Shown: piece by piece, positions 43,749 through 53,146 of the stretch
Position numbering within the stretch: the stretch's first letter is position 1
Layout of the letters: each line of letters starts with the position of its first letter
NCBI RefSeq assembly: GCF_014596085.1
Contig: NZ_JACCJY010000028.1
Coordinates: 20,869-84,868, forward strand
Source: Azospirillum tabaci
Lineage (GTDB): Bacteria; Pseudomonadota; Alphaproteobacteria; Azospirillales; Azospirillaceae
Length of the DNA stretch: 64,000 bases
Direction of reading: 5' to 3'
Program-made: the position numbers and the translations under genes
The notes under the pieces: generated by a model
Databases searched by the model: none
What the model saw: only the letters and a program-made list of their open reading frames with translations
What the model was told of the DNA's origin: nothing

Positions 43749-44543
43749 ATGAATCGCCAGCGCGCCGCCCATCGCATTCCTTCTTTCACCTTGCGCACCG
43801 CCGCCGTCGGCCTCGCCGTGCTGTTCGCCGGCGCCGCGCTGCCGGCCGCCGCCAAGGAGGCGGCGAAGCCGGCCGCTGAAAAGGCGGCTGCGACGAAGGC
43901 CTCCGCGAAGCCGGCCACTGCCAAGAGCACCGCGTCCAAGGCCGCCGCGACCAAGCCCGGCGCCTGCTACAGCCGCGCGGAGCACGCCGCGGAGCAGACC
44001 ATCCGCATGCACACCGAGATGATGGTCGTCGGGTTGACCTGCCAGCAGGTGAACCCGGACAAGAAGCCGTTCAACCTGTACCAGGACTTCACCATCAAGA
44101 ACCGTTCGCTGATCTCCAATTCGGAAGCGTCGATGATCGACCACTTCCGCAAGAAGGGCGGAGGCAACGCGACGCGGCAGTTCGACATGTTCCGCACCGA
44201 GCTGGCGAACGAGGTCAGCCGCCGCGCCGCGGTGATCGGGACCGGGCTCTATTGCGCCAACTTCGTCGACCGCTCCAAGGCGGCGATGGACCTGACGGCG
44301 GACGACATCCGCGTCCTGACCGGCGATGAAAAAAGCGCCGGCCTGATGCATTTGTCGTCAAAGCCGTTGTGCGACGTCCAGGTCGTCAGCAACCCTGACG
44401 TGAATTACGACGTTGCCCAGGCCCCGGCCTCGCGCGGCGGCAGCGCGGCGGCGCCGTCCAAGTCGACCGGCAAGGCGACGGCCAAGGCTCCGGGAAAGCC
44501 CAAGGAGCCGGCGAAGGCCCAGGTGGTCTCCGCCAAGCGCTGA
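43749..44543 (+). CDS. Exported protein with Lys/Ala-rich ends, unknown function
   Basis: The 264-residue protein has a signal peptide (about 1-36, ending AAAKEA). A low-complexity Lys/Ala stretch runs to about residue 70. A compact domain of about 70-225 has four Cys (GACYSRAEHAAEQTIRMHTE, GLTCQQV, LYCANFV, PLCDVQV), which could form two disulfides in the periplasm. The tail is again Lys/Ala/Pro rich. I do not recognise the domain. A pair of hairpins follows the gene. Confidence 0.7.
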   Translation: MNRQRAAHRIPSFTLRTAAVGLAVLFAGAALPAAAKEAAKPAAEKAAATKASAKPATAKSTASKAAATKPGACYSRAEHAAEQTIRMHTEMMVVGLTCQQVNPDKKPFNLYQDFTIKNRSLISNSEASMIDHFRKKGGGNATRQFDMFRTELANEVSRRAAVIGTGLYCANFVDRSKAAMDLTADDIRVLTGDEKSAGLMHLSSKPLCDVQVVSNPDVNYDVAQAPASRGGSAAAPSKSTGKATAKAPGKPKEPAKAQVVSAKR

Positions 44544-44561
44544 CCGTTCAGTATCGATGGT

Positions 44562-44590
44562 GATGCCGGACGCCATGGGTGTCCGGCATC
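44562..44590 (+). terminator. Hairpin after the exported-protein gene
   Basis: A perfect 10-base stem GATGCCGGAC/GTCCGGCATC with a 9-base loop, 18 bases after the stop codon at 44543. No T run follows, so termination is not certain. Confidence 0.55.
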
Positions 44591-44604
44591 ATGCATCGCA
44601 GCAG

Positions 44605-44620
44605 TGGCACAGTTGTTGCG
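44605..44620 (+). promoter_or_regulatory. Putative sigma54 promoter before the liv operon
   Basis: TGGCACAGTTGTTGCG is an exact match to TGGCAC-N5-TTGC. A transcript would begin near 44631, inside the following terminator hairpin and behind its first arm, so it would not form the full stem. The next gene downstream is livH at 44944. Confidence 0.5.
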
Positions 44621-44654
44621 AAGCCCTCTTCACCACAGTGAAGAGGGCTTTTTT
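44621..44654 (+). terminator. Strong rho-independent terminator
   Basis: AAGCCCTCTTCAC and GTGAAGAGGGCTT form a perfect 13-base stem around CACA, followed by TTTT. It would stop read-through from the gene ending at 44543. Confidence 0.88.
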
Positions 44655-44943
44655 CATGCGATGCATTCGCTATGGTAGAAAGCAAGCGCAAAGTTCACGG
44701 AACTGACATGAATCGATATTGCAAATTCTCGGAAAATTGGTATTACCGCAGATAGAGTGCGGGTTTGCCCTCTTGCTCTGTTGAGAGCCACTGGGCTAAC
44801 GTTCCGCTTACACAACAATCTTGGCCCCGCGCTCAAGAGCCCGGGTAAGCCAATTCGGGGAGTGGCACTTCACGTGACTGGTGTACGAGCGCGCTTGTCT
44901 CGCTCGCCGAAGCCTGCGCATCGCGCCGAGGCGAGGTAAGACA

Positions 44944-45849
44944 ATGGAATACTTTCTTCAGCAGTTGATCAACGGCCTGTCGCTGGGCGCCATCTACGGC
45001 CTCATCGCGATCGGATACACGATGGTGTACGGCATCATCGGCATGATCAATTTCGCCCACGGCGAGATCTACATGATCGGCGCCTTCGTGGCCCTCATCA
45101 CCTTCCTGGCCATCGGCAGCCTGGGGATCACCTGGGTTCCGCTGGCTCTTCTCGTCATGCTGGTCGCATCGATGCTGTTCACCGCCGTCTACGGATGGAC
45201 GGTGGAGCGCATCGCCTATCGCCCGCTGCGCAGCTCGCCGCGTCTGGCGCCGCTGATCTCGGCGATCGGCATGTCGATCTTCCTGCAGAACTACGTCCAG
45301 ATCCTGCAGGGCGCCCGCAGCAAGCCGCTGCAGCCGATCCTGCCGGGCAACCTGACCCTGATGGACGGGGCGGTGTCGGTCAGCTACGTGCGACTGGCGA
45401 CGATCGTCATCACGATCGCCCTCATGTACGGCTTCACCCAGCTCATCACCCGCACCTCGCTCGGCCGCGCTCAGCGCGCGTGCGAGCAGGACAAGAAGAT
45501 GGCGGGCCTGCTGGGCGTCAACGTCGACCGCGTCATCTCGCTGACCTTCGTCATGGGCGCCGCCCTGGCCGCTGTCGCGGGCATGATGGTCCTGCTGATC
45601 TATGGCGTGATCGACTTCTACATCGGCTTCCTGGCTGGCGTTAAGGCCTTCACCGCCGCGGTGCTCGGCGGCATCGGCTCGCTGCCGGGCGCGATGCTGG
45701 GCGGCGTGGTCATCGGCCTGATCGAAGCCTTTTGGTCGGGCTACATGGGCAGCGAATGGAAAGACGTGGCGACCTTCACGATTCTCGTGCTCGTCCTGAT
45801 CTTCCGTCCGACCGGCCTGCTGGGCCGTCCGGAAATCGAGAAGGTGTGA
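44944..45849 (+). CDS. livH: Branched-chain amino acid ABC permease LivH
   Basis: The 301-residue permease has eight or so membrane helices and the LivH start MEYFLQQLINGLSLGAIYGLIAIGYTMVYGIIGMINFAHGE. It forms the channel with LivM for uptake of leucine, isoleucine, valine or related amino acids. GGIGSLPGAMLGG near the C-terminus is the usual family loop. It opens the operon livH-M-G-F. The ATG at 44944 follows GAGGTAAGAC; an in-frame upstream ATG at 44881 is not supported. Confidence 0.95.
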   Translation: MEYFLQQLINGLSLGAIYGLIAIGYTMVYGIIGMINFAHGEIYMIGAFVALITFLAIGSLGITWVPLALLVMLVASMLFTAVYGWTVERIAYRPLRSSPRLAPLISAIGMSIFLQNYVQILQGARSKPLQPILPGNLTLMDGAVSVSYVRLATIVITIALMYGFTQLITRTSLGRAQRACEQDKKMAGLLGVNVDRVISLTFVMGAALAAVAGMMVLLIYGVIDFYIGFLAGVKAFTAAVLGGIGSLPGAMLGGVVIGLIEAFWSGYMGSEWKDVATFTILVLVLIFRPTGLLGRPEIEKV

Positions 45850-45853
45850 GGCC

Positions 45854-47371
45854 ATGACCGCGATTTCCATGTCTTCGCCGCGGGCCATCGCCTGGCCCGC
45901 GATCCTCAAGGAGGCGGCGATGACCGCCTTCGTCGCCCTTCTCCTGACGATTCCGCTGGTCGGCCTGCGCACGGTGGACCGTCCCACCGGCCTTGGGCTG
46001 GAAACCCGCTGGAACGAGGTGGCCGCCGCCGTCGGTCTGGTCTTCCTCGGCCGTCTCGGCCTCTGCCTGATCCGCGAGGGCCACGCGGTCACCGTCCTGG
46101 TCCTGGCCGCCGCCGCCACCGCGGCGGGCTTCTTCATCGCCATGCCGACGGAGGCCCTGCGGGTCATCCTGATCGGCGGCGGTGCGGTCATCGCGATCCG
46201 CGCCATCCTCGCCATCCGCACCGGCCGCTCCAAGCTGTCGCAGGCGGAGCGCGACAAGCGGATGGACCACATCGCGGCGCAGGTGCAGCACGCCTCCCGC
46301 TGGCTCGGTCCGATCGCCGTCGTCGTGGCGCTGGCCTTCCCGTTCACGCCGCTGGCCGACCGCCAGCTGCTGGACATCGGCATCCTGCTGCTGACCTACA
46401 TCATGCTGGGCTGGGGGCTGAACATCGTGGTCGGCCTCGCCGGCCTGCTCGATCTCGGCTATGTGGCCTTCTACGCGGTGGGCGCCTACTCCTACGCGCT
46501 GCTGGCCCATTATTTCGGCTTCAGCTTCTGGGTCTGCCTGCCGCTGGCCGGCTTCCTCGCGGCGATGTCGGGCGTTCTGCTGGGCTTCCCGGTGCTGCGT
46601 CTGCGCGGCGACTATTTCGCCATCGTGACGCTGGGCTTCGGCGAGATCATCCGCATCATCCTGATCAACTGGTACCAGTTCACCGGCGGCCCCAACGGCA
46701 TCTCCGGCATTCCGCGCCCGAGCTTCTTCGGCATCGCCGACTTCACGCGGACTCCGGCGGAGGGCACCGCGGCCTTCCACGAGATGTTCGGCCTGGAGTT
46801 CAGCCCGCTGCACCGAATCATCTTCCTCTATTATTTGATCCTGGTGCTGGCCCTGGTGGTGAACCTGTTCACCATGCGCGTTCGCAAGCTGCCGCTGGGC
46901 CGCGCCTGGGAAGCGCTGCGCGAGGACGACATCGCCTGCGCCTCGCTGGGCATCAACCGCACGAACATGAAGCTGGCGGCCTTCGCCATCGCGGCGATGT
47001 TCGGCGGCTTCGCCGGGTCCTTCTTCGCCACTCGCCAGGGCTTCATCAGCCCGGAAAGCTTCACCTTCATCGAATCGGCGATCATCCTCGCCATCGTGGT
47101 GCTGGGCGGCATGGGCAGCCAGATCGGCGTCGTCGTGGCGACCCTGCTGGTGATCGGCCTGCCAGAAGCCTTCCGTGAACTGGCCGACTACCGCATGCTG
47201 ACGTTCGGCATGGGCATGGTGCTGATCATGCTGTGGCGTCCGCGCGGCCTGCTGGCCCACCGCGATCCGACCATCCTCCTGCACGGCCGATCCAAGGGCG
47301 GAAGCGGCGGCCCCGCCGCGGGCACCGCCGCGGCCGGCGGGCAGGGCATCGCCGGGGGGAGCGCGAAGTGA
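45854..47371 (+). CDS. livM: Branched-chain amino acid ABC permease LivM
   Basis: The 505-residue LivM carries the family core YIMLGWGLNIVVGLAGLLDLGYVAFYAVGAY, GDYFAIVTLGFGEIIRIIL and GGMGSQIGVVVAT. The N-terminal extension with three extra helices (about 15-130) is typical of long LivM forms. The C-terminus is a Gly/Ala/Ser-rich tail after the last helix. It pairs with LivH. The gene starts 4 bases after livH and its stop overlaps the livG start. Confidence 0.94.
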   Translation: MTAISMSSPRAIAWPAILKEAAMTAFVALLLTIPLVGLRTVDRPTGLGLETRWNEVAAAVGLVFLGRLGLCLIREGHAVTVLVLAAAATAAGFFIAMPTEALRVILIGGGAVIAIRAILAIRTGRSKLSQAERDKRMDHIAAQVQHASRWLGPIAVVVALAFPFTPLADRQLLDIGILLLTYIMLGWGLNIVVGLAGLLDLGYVAFYAVGAYSYALLAHYFGFSFWVCLPLAGFLAAMSGVLLGFPVLRLRGDYFAIVTLGFGEIIRIILINWYQFTGGPNGISGIPRPSFFGIADFTRTPAEGTAAFHEMFGLEFSPLHRIIFLYYLILVLALVVNLFTMRVRKLPLGRAWEALREDDIACASLGINRTNMKLAAFAIAAMFGGFAGSFFATRQGFISPESFTFIESAIILAIVVLGGMGSQIGVVVATLLVIGLPEAFRELADYRMLTFGMGMVLIMLWRPRGLLAHRDPTILLHGRSKGGSGGPAAGTAAAGGQGIAGGSAK

Positions 47372-48270
47372 TGGAAGGTACAGTGATGACGGGTCATTCC
47401 ATGACCACCACGCCCCTGCTGACGGTCGAACACCTCACCATGCGCTTCGGCGGGCTGGTGGCGGTCAACGACGTCTCCTTCTCGGCCAACAACGGCGAGA
47501 TCACCGCGATCATCGGCCCGAACGGCGCTGGCAAGACCACATTGTTCAACTGCATCACCGGCTTCTACACTCCCACGGTGGGCCGGCTGACGCTGCGCCA
47601 TGCCGACGGGAAGGAATTCCTGCTGGAGCGGATGCCGGGCTACCGCATCTCGCAAAAGGCCAGCGTCGCCCGCACCTTCCAGAACATCCGTCTGTTCGGG
47701 GGCATGAGCGTCCTGGAGAACCTGATCGTCGCCCAGCACAACAAGCTGATCCGCGCGTCGGGCTTCTCCATCGCCGGCCTGCTCGGTCTGCCGTCCTACA
47801 CCAAGACGGAGCGTGCGGCGGTCGATCTGGCCAAATACTGGCTGGACCGCGTGCGGCTGCTGGAATTTGCGGACTGGGAGGCGGGCAACCTCCCCTACGG
47901 CGCCCAGCGCCGGCTGGAGATCGCCCGCGCCATGTGCACGGAGCCGGTGATGCTCTGCCTGGACGAGCCGGCGGCGGGCCTCAACCCGCGCGAGTCGGGC
48001 GAACTGGCCGAACTGCTCACCTACATCCGCGACGAGCACAAGATCGGCGTGCTGCTGATCGAGCATGACATGAGCGTGGTGATGACCATTTCCGACCATG
48101 TCGTCGTGCTGGATTACGGGCGGAAGATCTCCGACGGCGATCCGGCCTTCGTGAAGAACGATCCGGCGGTGATCCGCGCCTATCTCGGCGAGGAAGAGGA
48201 CGAGGAGTTGCCGGCGGTGGTCGCGGCCGACCTGCCGGAAGTCGCCAAGCGAGCCGAGGAGGGGGCCTGA
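47371..48270 (+). CDS. livG: Branched-chain amino acid ABC ATPase LivG
   Basis: LivG (299 residues) has the Walker A GPNGAGKTTLFN, the Q-loop region TFQNIRLFGGMSVLENL, a signature loop NLPYGAQRRLEIARAM and Walker B VMLCLDEPAAGLNP. The LivG-type insertion is seen between Q-loop and signature. It powers import together with LivF. The ATG at 47371 overlaps the livM stop (TGATG); another ATG at 47386 with GGAAGG is possible. Confidence 0.95.
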   Translation: MEGTVMTGHSMTTTPLLTVEHLTMRFGGLVAVNDVSFSANNGEITAIIGPNGAGKTTLFNCITGFYTPTVGRLTLRHADGKEFLLERMPGYRISQKASVARTFQNIRLFGGMSVLENLIVAQHNKLIRASGFSIAGLLGLPSYTKTERAAVDLAKYWLDRVRLLEFADWEAGNLPYGAQRRLEIARAMCTEPVMLCLDEPAAGLNPRESGELAELLTYIRDEHKIGVLLIEHDMSVVMTISDHVVVLDYGRKISDGDPAFVKNDPAVIRAYLGEEEDEELPAVVAADLPEVAKRAEEGA

Positions 48271-48273
48271 GCC

Positions 48274-48983
<710 letters not shown>

Positions 48984-48984
<1 letters not shown>

Positions 48985-49343
48985 TGGACGGCGTTCTCGG
49001 GTCCTCTCTGCCGGTGTTCCTGGGCCTGACGGTTCTGGTGTTCGGCGGCTGCGGCGTTTTGACCGGCCAGACCCTGGCCGAAGGCTGGAAGCCGCTGTCG
49101 AGCGCCATCGCCTACTCCATCCTGCTTGGCTTGGGCGACCGGTTCCTGGTCTGGGGCCTGTTCGGCGGCCAGCTCCTGTCGGTGTATGGATTCGTGGTGC
49201 ACACCCTGGTGATCGGTGCGATCACCCTGACCACCTACCGCATTTCGATGGCGCGCCGGATGGTGTCCCAGTATCCTTGGCTGTACGAGCGTTCGGGACC
49301 CTTCGGCTGGCGCGAGCGCGTCGGCGGAACGCTCGCCCAGTGA
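48984..49343 (+). CDS. DUF6867 membrane protein of the liv operon
   Basis: The 119-residue protein has three hydrophobic helices (about 8-30, 38-58 and 62-82) and a basic C-terminus. It corresponds to DUF6867, a small alphaproteobacterial membrane protein found in the liv cluster. It might help the transporter's assembly, but nothing is known. It starts in the livF stop codon, so it is translated with it. Confidence 0.75.
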
Positions 49344-49432
49344 TTGCGAATTCCATGGGTCCGATCAGGACCAGGACGCGGGTGAAACTGTCGCACTTGG
49401 CGATGATCGGACTATAGTGGAACCTTGTCGGC

Positions 49433-49462
49433 ACCGGCGCCCCCAGCCCTTGGGGGACCGGT
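49433..49462 (+). promoter_or_regulatory. Leader hairpin upstream of the binding-protein gene
   Basis: ACCGG-C-GCCCCCA and TGGGGGA-CCGGT form a stem with a 4-base loop between the DUF6867 gene and the substrate-binding protein. A second GC hairpin GGCCCC/GGGGCC follows at 49468. They may tune expression or message stability for the highly needed binding protein. Confidence 0.5.
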
Positions 49463-49516
49463 GAAAAGGCCCCGGCGGGGCCGGCGTACGACTCATAACA
49501 GGGAGCCAACGAAACT

Positions 49517-50617
49517 ATGAACTACAAGCTTTCCCTCCTCGTTGCGGTTGCGGCGACCGCTATGACCGCCTCGGTGGCGAAGGCCGACATCGCGGTGGCG
49601 ACCGCCGGCCCGATCACCGGCCAGTACGCCACCTTCGGCGAGCAGATGAAGAAGGGCATGGAGCAGGCGGTTGCCGACATCAACGCCGCCGGCGGTGTCC
49701 TGGGCCAGAAGCTGAAGCTGGAAGTGGGCGACGACGCCTGCGACCCGAAGCAGGCCGTCGCCGTGGCGAACCAGCTCGCCAAGGCGGGCGTGAAGTTCGT
49801 CGCCGGTCACTTCTGCTCGGGCTCCTCGATCCCGGCCTCGCAGGTCTACGCCGAGGAAGGCGTCCTGCAGATCTCTCCGGCCTCGACCAACCCGAAGCTG
49901 ACCGAGCAGGGCCTGAAGAACGTGCTGCGCGTCTGCGGCCGTGACGATCAGCAGGGCCAGATCGCCGGCAAGTATCTGCTGGAGAACTACAAGGGCAAGA
50001 ACGTCGCGATCCTTCACGACAAGTCGGCCTACGGTAAGGGTCTCGCCGACGAGACGCAGAAGGCGCTGAACGCCGGCGGCCAGAAGGAGAAGATCTACGA
50101 AGCCTACACGGCGGGTGAGAAGGACTACTCGGCTCTGGTCTCCAAGCTGAAGCAGGAAGCCGTCGACGTCGTCTATGTCGGTGGCTACCACACCGAGGCC
50201 GGCCTGCTGGCGCGCCAGATGAAGGATCAGGGCCTGAACGCCCCGATCGTGTCGGGCGACGCGCTGGTGACGAACGAGTATTGGGCGATCACCGGTCCGG
50301 CCGGCGAGAACACCATGATGACCTTCGGCCCGGATCCGCGCGAGATGCCGGAAGCCAAGGAAGCCGTGGAGAAGTTCCGCAAGGCCGGTTACGAGCCGGA
50401 GGGCTACACCCTCTACACCTACGCTGCCCTGCAGATCTGGGCTGAGGCGGCCAAGCAGGCCAACTCGACCGAATCGGCGAAGATCGCCGATGTTCTGCGC
50501 AAGAACAGCTACAACACGGTGATCGGCAAGATCGGCTTCGACGCCAAGGGTGACGTGACCTCTCCGGCCTACGTCTGGTACCGCTGGAACAACGGCCAGT
50601 ACGCCCAGGTCAAGTAA
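49517..50617 (+). CDS. livK: Branched-chain amino acid-binding periplasmic protein
   Basis: The 366-residue protein is a type I periplasmic binding protein. A signal peptide (MNYKLSLLVAVAATAMTASVAKA) is followed by DIAVATAGPITGQYATFGEQ, EVGDDACDPKQAVAVANQLA and the hinge/ligand segment HFCSGSSIPASQVYAEEGVL, all as in LivK/LivJ. It captures leucine-type amino acids for LivHMGF. The stop codon is part of a 15-base tandem triplication. A terminator follows. Confidence 0.93.
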   Translation: MNYKLSLLVAVAATAMTASVAKADIAVATAGPITGQYATFGEQMKKGMEQAVADINAAGGVLGQKLKLEVGDDACDPKQAVAVANQLAKAGVKFVAGHFCSGSSIPASQVYAEEGVLQISPASTNPKLTEQGLKNVLRVCGRDDQQGQIAGKYLLENYKGKNVAILHDKSAYGKGLADETQKALNAGGQKEKIYEAYTAGEKDYSALVSKLKQEAVDVVYVGGYHTEAGLLARQMKDQGLNAPIVSGDALVTNEYWAITGPAGENTMMTFGPDPREMPEAKEAVEKFRKAGYEPEGYTLYTYAALQIWAEAAKQANSTESAKIADVLRKNSYNTVIGKIGFDAKGDVTSPAYVWYRWNNGQYAQVK

Positions 50618-50652
50618 TCCGGGGTCAAGTAATCCGGGGTCAAGAAACCCGG
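50608..50652 (+). repeat. 15-base tandem triplication over the livK stop codon
   Basis: The unit GGTCAAGTAATCCGG occurs at 50608-50622 and 50623-50637, and a third copy with two changes at 50638-50652. The first unit contains the TAA stop, so the later copies repeat it outside the gene. Confidence 0.85.
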
Positions 50653-50691
50653 TCGTTCGATCCGGTTTCCTCAGGGAAACGAAGACGTGCG

Positions 50692-50721
50692 AAGGGCCGG
50701 CGGGAATCCGCCGGGCCTTTT
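50692..50721 (+). terminator. Terminator of the liv operon
   Basis: AAGGGCCGGCGG and CCGCCGGGCCTT form a stem around GAAT followed by TTTGC. It lies 75 bases after the livK stop. Confidence 0.78.
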
Positions 50722-50747
50722 GCATGGCTTGGTGGCCGGGACTTTGG

Positions 50748-50999
50748 TCAGAACGTGGCCGGTTGCGCCGGCATGGCGGGCGCCCCCCGGGGGCGGGGGG
50801 GGGGGGGCGCCAGGGCGGGGGAGCGCTCCGCCAGAAGCCTCTCCGAGGTGCGCATCACATCCCGCCAGAAGGCGGCGGCGCGCAGGTTGTTCGCAGCCGT
50901 GAGCTCGACGAGGCGGACGCGGCTGATGCGGATGGCGGACTCGCCCAGTTCTTCCACGAGGCGGGTCGCGAACAGGAGCACGTCGTGATCGATTTTCAT
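50748..50999 (-). CDS. Small conserved-looking protein, unknown function
   Basis: The 83-residue protein starts MKIDHDVLLFATRLVEELGE and is a likely helical protein up to about residue 62. The last 20 residues are Pro/Ala rich, in part encoded by a run of 13 G on the + strand (50795-50807). The frame has sensible codon use before the tract. I do not recognise a family. It diverges from another small gene at 51195. Confidence 0.5.
   Translation of the reverse strand: MKIDHDVLLFATRLVEELGESAIRISRVRLVELTAANNLRAAAFWRDVMRTSERLLAERSPALAPPPPRPRGAPAMPAQPATF
50795..50807 (+). repeat. Run of 13 G residues
   Basis: The tract lies within the 3' end of the small - strand gene (50748-50999) and encodes a Pro run on that strand. 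Slippage by one base would change only the last 18 residues or so. Confidence 0.85.
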
Positions 51000-51194
51000 G
51001 ACGGCATCAACACGCCGGATCGACGGTTTGTTCCGCAGGTGCGAAGACGGTTGTTGCAGCACCGCTACATCCCGGCTGCGGTGTGCGTGAGGCTCGCAGC
51101 GGGCACTCGCCAACCGGGGGCGGTTTGGTGTTTGAATGGTCTGCCGTACCCGCAGGGTTGGCGGGTTTGACGTTTTGGGTTTTGGAGATTGGAT

Positions 51195-51410
51195 ATGCGC
51201 AGAAAGCGCGAAGTCGTCGAAGGCCAGATGTTCCGCAAGTTGGGTCCCGGCGGTGGCGTCTGGCAGGTGATCGCCATCCGCAAGGATGGGCTGGGCACCC
51301 AGCATGCGCAGCTGCAGCGGTCCGACGATCACAAGACCCTGAAAACCTTGGCGGTTTCTACCCTGCTTGACCCCACCCAGTTCGAAACGGTCGCCGAACC
51401 GCAGGATTGA
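51195..51410 (+). CDS. Small protein of unknown function
   Basis: The 71-residue protein begins MRRKREVVEGQMFRKLGPGG and has a beta-rich look (VWQVIAIRKDG, HAQLQRSDD, KTLAVSTLLDP). The ATG at 51195 stands 7 bases behind GGAG. Codon use fits the genome. I do not recognise its family; it could be a small nucleic-acid or protein-binding domain. It faces away from the small - strand gene at 50748-50999. Confidence 0.55.
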   Translation: MRRKREVVEGQMFRKLGPGGGVWQVIAIRKDGLGTQHAQLQRSDDHKTLKTLAVSTLLDPTQFETVAEPQD

Positions 51411-51829
51411 CCCGAGCGCCGCTACCGGTTCCGTCCGCATTTCATCATGTGGCTGAAGCGCTGTTCCCTGCCGACGGCGGGTTGCGCACGTATGTCCGGT
51501 TGTTGGTCCTAGGCGCAAATCCACCCCGAAAGTTATGGGTTGCGCCCAAAGGTGTTAGGAAGAATTCGCCAAGCGAATGCTTTGAACTCGAAGGAATATG
51601 AAGAGCGAGACGAACGTTCGAGTAATGCAGAAATGCAACATCTCTGTGCATCTTATCACAGGGCACTTGTGGCGGTGGGTGGTTGCTGATATTTCGGAGT
51701 CATGACGTTTCAACCGCCGACGGAATGCGGCGGGCTCGCCCGATGAAGGCGGGTGTCGTCAGACACCCCGCCGTTCGAACGGTTGGCTTCGACAGCCCCG
51801 GCAACGCCGTCTACAAAGGAAAGAAGAAA
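51411..51829. promoter_or_regulatory. Intergenic region upstream of the OmpA-type gene
   Basis: About 420 bases without a credible gene. A long-leader hairpin GGCGGGTGTC-GTCA-GACACCCCGCC (one bulge) is at 51748-51772, 57 bases before the start codon, and may protect the message of an abundant porin. The middle part (51530-51700) is AT-rich. Confidence 0.45.
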
Positions 51830-52870
51830 ATGACTCTGCGTGGGATTCTGCTCGGGACGGCGCTCGCGGCGATGCTGCCGACCGCCGCCATGGCCGCGAC
51901 CGAGGGCTTCTACGTCGGCGCCGGCGCCGGCGTGAACTGGACTCGCGACGCCGATCTGCGTTTCGAGAACACCCCGACGGACGCCAGCACCAGCTTCAAG
52001 CTGGGCGGCATCGGCGACATCTCCGCCGGCTACGCCACGGCCGCCGGCCCCCGCGCCGAGCTGGAGTTCGCCTGGCGCTGGCGCAACGCGATCGACAGCA
52101 CCGACAGCTCCAACGCGGCGGTGAACGGTCTCGGTGGCAAGGCCAGCTCGCTCGCCTTCATGGGCAACGTGCTGTACGACATCAACACCGGCACCGCCTT
52201 CACGCCCTACATCGGCGTCGGCGCCGGTATCGCCCAGGTCCGTCTGGATCTCGGCGGCTTCGATGACCGCGACTGGGTGTTCGCCTACCAGGGCATCGCC
52301 GGCGTGTCCTACGCCCTGACCCAGAATCTGGCGCTGACGCTGGACTACCGTTACTTCGCCACGCTCGACCCGAAGTTCGACCTGGGCGGCCCGGCCGGCC
52401 TCGCCAGCTCCACCGTGAAGGGCGAGTACCAGAACCACACCATCATGGCCGGCCTGCGCTACACCTTCGGCGCTCCGGCGGCGGCCCCGGCGGCGGCCCC
52501 CGTCGCTCCGGCGGCTCCGGTGCAGGCGCAGCCGCAGTCGGAGTATCTGGTGTTCTTCGACTGGGACAAGGCCAACATCACCGCGGCGTCCGACAAGATC
52601 ATCGGCGATGCCGCCGCCTCCGCCGGTCAGGTGCGGGCGGTCAGCATCCATGTGGTCGGCCACACCGACACCTCGGGATCGCCGGCCTACAACCAGCGGC
52701 TCTCGCTGCGCCGCGCCGACGCGGTCAAGAACGCGCTGGTCGGCAAGGGCGTTGCCGCCAACCAGATCACCGTCGAGGGCAAGGGCGAGACCCAGCTTCT
52801 GGTGAACACCGGTGCGAACGTCCGCGAGCCTTCGAACCGCCGCGCGCAGATCCTCATCCGCGTGCAGTGA
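51830..52870 (+). CDS. OmpA-family outer membrane protein
   Basis: The 346-residue protein has a signal peptide (MTLRGILLGTALAAMLPTAAMA). An eight-stranded opacity-type beta-barrel spans about residues 24-212 (GFYVGAGAGVNWTRDADLRF, alternating aromatic strands). An Ala/Pro linker comes next, then a C-terminal OmpA domain at about 233-346 (YLVFFDWDKANITAASDKII, VVGHTDTSGSPAYNQRLSLR, NRRAQILIRVQ) that binds peptidoglycan. It links the outer membrane with the cell wall. Start ATG 51830 follows AAAGGAAAG. A GC-rich hairpin terminator follows. Confidence 0.93.
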   Translation: MTLRGILLGTALAAMLPTAAMAATEGFYVGAGAGVNWTRDADLRFENTPTDASTSFKLGGIGDISAGYATAAGPRAELEFAWRWRNAIDSTDSSNAAVNGLGGKASSLAFMGNVLYDINTGTAFTPYIGVGAGIAQVRLDLGGFDDRDWVFAYQGIAGVSYALTQNLALTLDYRYFATLDPKFDLGGPAGLASSTVKGEYQNHTIMAGLRYTFGAPAAAPAAAPVAPAAPVQAQPQSEYLVFFDWDKANITAASDKIIGDAAASAGQVRAVSIHVVGHTDTSGSPAYNQRLSLRRADAVKNALVGKGVAANQITVEGKGETQLLVNTGANVREPSNRRAQILIRVQ

Positions 52871-52926
52871 TCCGGCCGGCCGCCGGCCCCCTTCGCGGGG
52901 CCGGTCGGCGCGATCAGGACCGAGAG

Positions 52927-52954
52927 AAGGGCGCCGCCTCCGCGGCGCCTTTTT
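52927..52954 (+). terminator. Terminator after the OmpA-type gene
   Basis: AAGG-GCGCCGC and GCGGCGC-CTTTTT form a stem-loop with a T run, 57 bases after the stop. Confidence 0.8.
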
Positions 52955-53146
52955 CGCATCTGCGGCAGAAGCACGCGCGGCATTGCGGAATCATGCATCA
53001 ATTGTGGCATGAAACCTCCTGTCGGCGTATGAGGTTCATACCGGAAGCCGCACTTTGGTTTGAGACGACCAAGTCCGGCCCGGTCCCAGCGGACCCTGTC
53101 CCATTGGGTCATCCCCTCCAGCCGCCTTCGCCGAAGCAGGGTTGTC

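Larger units (their letters stand above)
44544..44943. promoter_or_regulatory. Intergenic region upstream of the liv operon
   Basis: The 400 bases contain, in order: hairpin GATGCCGGAC/GTCCGGCATC (44562-44590), a sigma54-type site (44605-44620), a strong terminator (44621-44654), and about 290 bases of leader without a reading frame I trust. Confidence 0.55.
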
